From Oscillospiraceae bacterium (GTDB taxonomy: Bacteria > Bacillota > Clostridia > Oscillospirales > Oscillospiraceae), in assembly GCA_017435245.1 (NCBI GenBank), contig JAFSFK010000169.1, positions 1 through 9,488 of the forward strand: a stretch of DNA of 9,488 nucleotides, read 5' to 3'. The position numbers and the translations under genes were made by a program. The notes beneath the pieces were generated by a model, which saw nothing but the letters and a program-made list of their open reading frames with translations, was not told where the DNA came from and ran no database searches. Below, piece by piece: positions 6,532 to 9,488 of the stretch (positions are counted from its first letter, which is position 1; every line of letters starts with the position of its first letter).

Positions 6532-8736
6532 TCATTCGGCGGTGTATGTGAAAATGCCATTTTGTACGATGGTCTTGGTCTCACCGTTGGAAAGCAGGAC
6601 CTTTACGGTGTAAATGTACTTGCTGCCATCGATCATTCCGGCGGACTGGGCAGCAGCGGCAAAGGCATCACCATGAACCTGCGCAAGATCAATGTTCTGA
6701 TAACGGTCACGGGCTTCGTTCATGGAATCGCTGACACCGGTGAAGATCTCGTTGCTGTAAATGGTGTTGCCCTTCTTATCGGTTACCTTAACGGTGGAGC
6801 TGATGACCCGGAAGTTGGAGTAGATCTTGCCGGTCACAGGTCCGGTGACAGGCGCATCCGGATACTGGTTGGCGTAGGCTTCCTTGATCGTATCGCTGCG
6901 CAGGGCACGGATGGTCACAGGGAGGAATACCTTTCTGGTGGAGGGACTGATCAGCTCCTCAAAGGTGTACTTGTAATGGTAACGCCAGGAGCTGTGGGTG
7001 GTTTCCCGCTGTCCCAGACCGTCGCCCTGCTCGGTAACGATGACATAACTGGCATTGGTATCGATGTCACCGTTAGCGTTGCGGATGACGATGGGGTCTG
7101 CTACCAGCAGACGGGCGTGACCGCCACCGCTGTCGGTTTCGTTGTCGTACTTGAGATAAACGATGGCATCGGCTGTCCGGGAAAGGGCATAGGCTTCCAC
7201 CAGGGTGTTTTTGCCGATGGTGTTGTAGACGGTGGTGGTATCATATACGCCGTCCTCTACGGTGTAGGCGAAGGTGCCCACAACGGAGTCATCGGTTTCG
7301 CTGACGGTGGTCCAGTCACCGACGGGGTAAATACCCTTGGCCTGTGCCTCTGCATTGGGAACGAAGTGCATTGCGAACAGAGGCCATACACCGCCGGCGT
7401 ATTCGGTATCGGAGTCGCCGTCCACACGGATGGGAGATACCCGCAGCCAGGCCCAGCCAATGGCGGCAGAGCAGTCATTGCCCATATACTGGGCAAAGCC
7501 GTCATAACCCTTGATGGTGCCGTCGGAGCCTTCCACGGGGATCTCGTGGTAGTAGCTGCTCTGCAGACCCTCCACGGTCATATTGGTGCCGGAGGAGGAA
7601 TCGATCTTAGACATAAACCGCTCCAAAGAGCCGTTCATACTGGTGTAGGGCAGACCGTAGTAGGTAGTGCCGGGCACAAACTTCTGCACAACGCTGCCGC
7701 CTTCCCGGGCGTTGTAGGTGATGGGCTCGGAAACCTGCCAGGCCACGGTGGCCATATCGTCCATATAGTCCACAACCACCTGCTGACGTTTTTGCATCGT
7801 CTGAGACAGCTGCGTGCTGTCGTTGGCGCTGTCACACCACTGACCGGAAACGCTCTTGTCCTCGGGGGACCAGCCTACCAGACCCATAACCACGTTCTCA
7901 GAGGGCTTCTGGACGTGCATCCGGACGTTGGCACACAGACCGGAGGTGGTCTGCTTACCCATATCATCAGTGACGGAAAGAGAAGGGTCACAGACGATGG
8001 TGCCGGTGGAAGAGGAAGCGGTCTTGCCGGCGATGGCGCCCACATAGATATTACCGCCGTTCAGGTCGGTGCGGTCATCGTTAATAGTGCCGGTGACATT
8101 GACACCGGAAACGCTGCCACGGTTGGTACCCACCAGAATGCCGATGTAACCGGCATTATCGGATGCGTTGACGGTGATATCCCGGAGCTTCAGATCAGTA
8201 ACGGAACCGGTCTTTTCAATATCACCGAAGAAACCCATATTCTGATCGTAGTTGTCGTCGGTCTTGGCAATATCATCCACGCTTTCGCTGATAACGCAGT
8301 TGGAGATGGAATAACCGTTGCCGTTGAGACTGCCGGAAAAACCCTTTACAGGCAGCCACTGGATACCTTCTAGATCCACATTGCCGGTCAGCTCGTAAGA
8401 CAGGCTGGGGTTGTCAGCCATATAGTACAGGCCGTCGATATCGGACAGCTCAAATGCGCCGTCACCGTCGGAGTCAGCGGGGGTAGTGGTCAGACCCCAG
8501 ATCTGCTCCAGCAGGGTTGCGATGGTGCTGTTGCCTGCAGCGGCTTTCTGATCGCTGGTCAGAGTACGAACACCTGCTGCCTGCTCGGCCAGCAGCTGGG
8601 CATCAAAAACGGAAACCTTTCCGTCTGCGTTGATATCTCCCACAAAACGGGCAGCACCAACAGCCACAACGGTGGCGGCGACCAGCACGATGGCAAGGGT
8701 CAAAATTCCCAACCGTGCCAATTTGCGATTCTTCAT
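6532..8736 (-). CDS. Dockerin-like, GLUG-like, papain-like cysteine hydrolase (copy A, 734 aa)
   Basis: Start ATG at 8736 follows a perfect AGGAGG at 7 nt; the stop is TGA at 6532. The domain order is the same as in the downstream paralogue: hydrophobic signal segment 5-29; one-loop dockerin-like segment 33-80 (D34, N36, D38, D45 in DINADGKVSVFD); DSDGDG at 88-93; GLUG-like repeats to about 290 (FSGSLNGNGYSISNC, MGFFGD, YIGILVG); hydrolase core about 305-615; Ig-like end 630-734. Putative catalytic residues are C422 (GNDCSAAIGWAW), H540 (GGGHARL) and E569-Q570 (VTEQGDG). The Cys-to-His gap is 118 residues, against 113 in copy B, and much longer than in small NlpC/P60 enzymes, so an insertion is present. 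The His-to-Glu gap is 29 in both. Sequence around the active site is very close between copies (21 of 26 residues around the Cys), which points to tandem duplication with the catalytic residues retained. Confidence 0.95.
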   Translation of the reverse strand: MKNRKLARLGILTLAIVLVAATVVAVGAARFVGDINADGKVSVFDAQLLAEQAAGVRTLTSDQKAAAGNSTIATLLEQIWGLTTTPADSDGDGAFELSDIDGLYYMADNPSLSYELTGNVDLEGIQWLPVKGFSGSLNGNGYSISNCVISESVDDIAKTDDNYDQNMGFFGDIEKTGSVTDLKLRDITVNASDNAGYIGILVGTNRGSVSGVNVTGTINDDRTDLNGGNIYVGAIAGKTASSSTGTIVCDPSLSVTDDMGKQTTSGLCANVRMHVQKPSENVVMGLVGWSPEDKSVSGQWCDSANDSTQLSQTMQKRQQVVVDYMDDMATVAWQVSEPITYNAREGGSVVQKFVPGTTYYGLPYTSMNGSLERFMSKIDSSSGTNMTVEGLQSSYYHEIPVEGSDGTIKGYDGFAQYMGNDCSAAIGWAWLRVSPIRVDGDSDTEYAGGVWPLFAMHFVPNAEAQAKGIYPVGDWTTVSETDDSVVGTFAYTVEDGVYDTTTVYNTIGKNTLVEAYALSRTADAIVYLKYDNETDSGGGHARLLVADPIVIRNANGDIDTNASYVIVTEQGDGLGQRETTHSSWRYHYKYTFEELISPSTRKVFLPVTIRALRSDTIKEAYANQYPDAPVTGPVTGKIYSNFRVISSTVKVTDKKGNTIYSNEIFTGVSDSMNEARDRYQNIDLAQVHGDAFAAAAQSAGMIDGSKYIYTVKVLLSNGETKTIVQNGIFTYTAE

Positions 8737-8743
8737 TTCAAGT

Positions 8744-8749
8744 CCTCCT
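8744..8749 (-). promoter_or_regulatory. Ribosome binding site of hydrolase copy A
   Basis: A perfect AGGAGG on the minus strand lies 7 nt before the ATG at 8736. It decides the start and suggests strong translation. Confidence 0.92.
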
Positions 8750-8761
8750 GTTTCTTATCCT

Positions 8762-8797
8762 TTCCGGCGTACAGACGGGAGAAAGATGCACCCGGAA
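8762..8797 (-). promoter_or_regulatory. Leader hairpin in the 5' UTR of hydrolase copy A
   Basis: On the minus strand TTCCGG-GTGCA (8797-8787) can pair with TGTAC-G-CCGGAA (8773-8762), giving an 11-bp stem with one G-U pair, one bulged G and a 13-nt pyrimidine-rich loop. It sits in a leader of about 100 nt, 12 nt upstream of the AGGAGG. No T-run follows, so it is not a terminator. It could stabilise the mRNA or control access to the ribosome binding site. It matches no riboswitch class that I recognise. Confidence 0.5.
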
Positions 8798-8841
8798 GTC
8801 AGCCAAAAATTCAGATCGGTTATAGATAAGTCTTATTATAC

Positions 8842-8870
8842 ATTATATAAAATTTAAAAAGGAATCTCAA
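8842..8870 (-). promoter_or_regulatory. Predicted sigma-A promoter of the cluster
   Basis: On the minus strand TTGAGA (8870-8865) and TATAAT (8847-8842) are separated by exactly 17 nt of AT-rich sequence. The -10 is a perfect consensus and the -35 matches at five of six bases including TTGA. Transcription should start near 8835 and read into copy A, then probably into copy B and the beta-helix gene. Confidence 0.85.
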
Positions 8871-8884
8871 CGAAAAAAACCTGA

Positions 8885-8937
8885 AATATCTCTCGTATTT
8901 TCCACGATATTGCGCAATTCTTCCAAAAAGGGAAGAA
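8885..8937. repeat. Cluster of short inverted repeats upstream of the promoter
   Basis: Three symmetric elements lie 15-70 bp upstream of the -35 box: AATATC (8885-8890) with GATATT (8906-8911), the perfect palindrome ATTGCGCAAT (8909-8918), and TTCTTCC (8918-8924) with GGAAGAA (8931-8937) around a 6-nt loop. They could be regulator binding sites. Chance is a real alternative in such AT-rich DNA. Confidence 0.35.
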
Positions 8938-8949
8938 GGGTATAAAAAG

Positions 8950-9061
8950 AAACTGTAAATTACGACAAGATGCGCTGCAGCAGAGCGTGGAATCTTCGTC
9001 TGCGCTCAGGATGACACACTTAGGAGGGATATGCAATAGCTGGATAAACCGGAATTTACAG
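8950..9061. mobile_element. MITE/REP-like element between terminator and promoter
   Basis: A perfect 9-bp inverted repeat, CTGTAAATT (8953-8961) and AATTTACAG (9053-9061), encloses about 90 bp. Inside, the minus strand carries TGTCATCCTGAGCG (9016-9003), a motif I recall from widespread intergenic repeats of gut Clostridia and other bacteria. It is followed by GACGAAGAT (9000-8992), which pairs with ATCTTGTC (8971-8964) with one bulge. ATAAAAAG occurs directly at 8942-8949 and 9062-9069, like a target-site duplication. No transposase is present, so it would be non-autonomous. Confidence 0.5.
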
Positions 9062-9063
9062 AT

Positions 9064-9092
9064 AAAAAGCTCCGGCGGTTTCCCGCCGGAGC
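9064..9092 (-). terminator. Strong intrinsic terminator of the gene entering from the right
   Basis: On the minus strand a perfect 10-bp stem, GCTCCGGCGG with CCGCCGGAGC, closes a GAAA loop and is followed by TTTTTATC. It lies about 40 nt after the stop codon at 9132. The plus strand also has a weaker T-rich tail (CGTTTTATT), but no plus-strand gene is present to use it. Confidence 0.93.
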
Positions 9093-9131
9093 CGTTTTAT
9101 TGGGTTATGCTGTTAACCGATGTTCATCGGC

Positions 9132-9488
9132 TTAGTGGAACTTAGCGTATGCGCTGTCGCCGAAGGCCAAAATTGCCTTGAACAGTTCCTGACCGGAACG
9201 GGCGGTGTAGCTCTCAACGCTGGTCTTGCTGATGCCCAGGGAATTGCCATCTGCATCAAACAGTTCTACAGTAACCAACGTACGGCAGTCAGAGATAACC
9301 AGCGTGTTGATCTGGACCATCTTCATGGAGCTGTTGAAGGTCAGGAAGTCTGCTGCTTCGATGTTGTAGTTCACAGCCACACCGTAGTGATCCACATAGC
9401 TCACCGTTGCATATGCTGCCTTGTCGATGGTGGCGTTCTGGTAGACAAAGTTCAGAAGGATCTTATCCTCCAGAGTCAGGGTGTTACC
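9132..9488 (-). CDS. C-terminal end of a large surface protein (partial, 5' end outside window)
   Basis: The frame is open from the right edge to TAA at 9132, giving 118 residues with no credible start; the GTG at 9404 lies mid-domain and lacks a ribosome binding site. The visible part begins GNTLTLEDKILLNFVY, which aligns with GSTMTLGNELVLNFVY in the beta-helix protein at the left edge (9 of 16 identical). It ends in a SVESYTAR / LFKAILAFGDSAYAKF pattern. That resembles the C-terminal domain seen on many large Clostridia surface proteins, where a SVxTYA helix and an ALLNYGAAAQ-like helix close the chain. The gene is therefore probably a paralogue, at least in its C-terminal domain, of the protein at 1-4148. 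The role of this domain is unknown; surface attachment is a guess. Confidence 0.9.
   Translation of the reverse strand, partial: GNTLTLEDKILLNFVYQNATIDKAAYATVSYVDHYGVAVNYNIEAADFLTFNSSMKMVQINTLVISDCRTLVTVELFDADGNSLGISKTSVESYTARSGQELFKAILAFGDSAYAKFH

Larger units (their letters stand above)
8737..9131. other. 395-bp intergenic region
   Basis: This is the longest gap without a gene. From right to left it holds the terminator (9064-9092), a MITE/REP-like element (8950-9061), short inverted repeats (8885-8937), the cluster promoter (8842-8870), the leader hairpin (8762-8797) and the AGGAGG of copy A. I see no supported small gene in it: the short open frames lack a ribosome binding site and overlap these elements. 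Confidence 0.85.

Noticed and set aside
6511..8373. A 620-codon open frame on the plus strand
   Set aside because: It is again in register opposite hydrolase copy A. Its similarity to the frame opposite copy B simply mirrors the paralogy of the two real genes.
8854..9036. A 60-codon minus-strand open frame in the intergenic region
   Set aside because: It starts at TTG with no ribosome binding site, runs through the palindromic repeat element and ends at the cluster promoter.
9022..9039. AGGAGG followed by ATG on the plus strand
   Set aside because: The spacing looks like a translation start, but the frame reads ATG CAA TAG and stops after two codons.
1..9488. CRISPR array, tRNA or rRNA genes
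   Set aside because: The repeats present are in-frame protein repeats of 114 bp or about 1 kb without spacer structure, and no tRNA-like arms or rRNA-like stretches were noticed on either strand.

Overview
The window comes from a low-repeat, moderately GC-rich genome of the Bacillota, most likely a gut Clostridia of the Oscillospirales type. This is inferred from the protein architecture (dockerin-like and GLUG-like segments, Cys-rich Gly/His spacers, triplicated right-handed beta-helix modules and the matching C-terminal domains), from the strong AGGAGG ribosome binding sites and from the sigma-A type promoters. All real genes lie on the minus strand, so the reading order is from high to low coordinates.

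Layout in transcription order. (1) At 9488-9132 is the last 118 residues of a gene that enters from the right edge, ending in a strong intrinsic terminator (9064-9092). (2) A non-coding stretch at 8737-9131 holds a MITE/REP-like palindromic element, short inverted repeats, a near-consensus promoter (TTGAGA-N17-TATAAT) and a leader with a long hairpin. (3) At 8736-6532 and 6408-4222 are two tandem paralogues of 734 and 728 residues. Each has a signal peptide, a one-loop dockerin-like segment, a GLUG-like beta-rich repeat region, a papain-like (NlpC/P60-type) cysteine hydrolase core with conserved Cys, His and Glu-Gln, and a C-terminal Ig-like domain. The second has its own promoter. (4) At 4148-1, running off the left edge, is a secreted protein of more than 1382 residues. 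It has a cohesin-like beta-sandwich at its N-terminus, three tandem beta-helix modules of about 350 residues, Cys-rich 38-residue repeats, and the start of a C-terminal domain matching the one in the gene entering from the right.

How the genes may work together: all four products look secreted. The most interesting reading is that the cohesin-like module of the large beta-helix protein docks the dockerin-like modules of the two putative cell-wall or peptide hydrolases, giving a small surface complex outside the usual plant-fibre cellulosome setting. The domain calls come from motif recognition by eye. The cohesin-dockerin pairing is a hypothesis. Large plus-strand open frames opposite the three main genes are judged to be codon-usage shadows.
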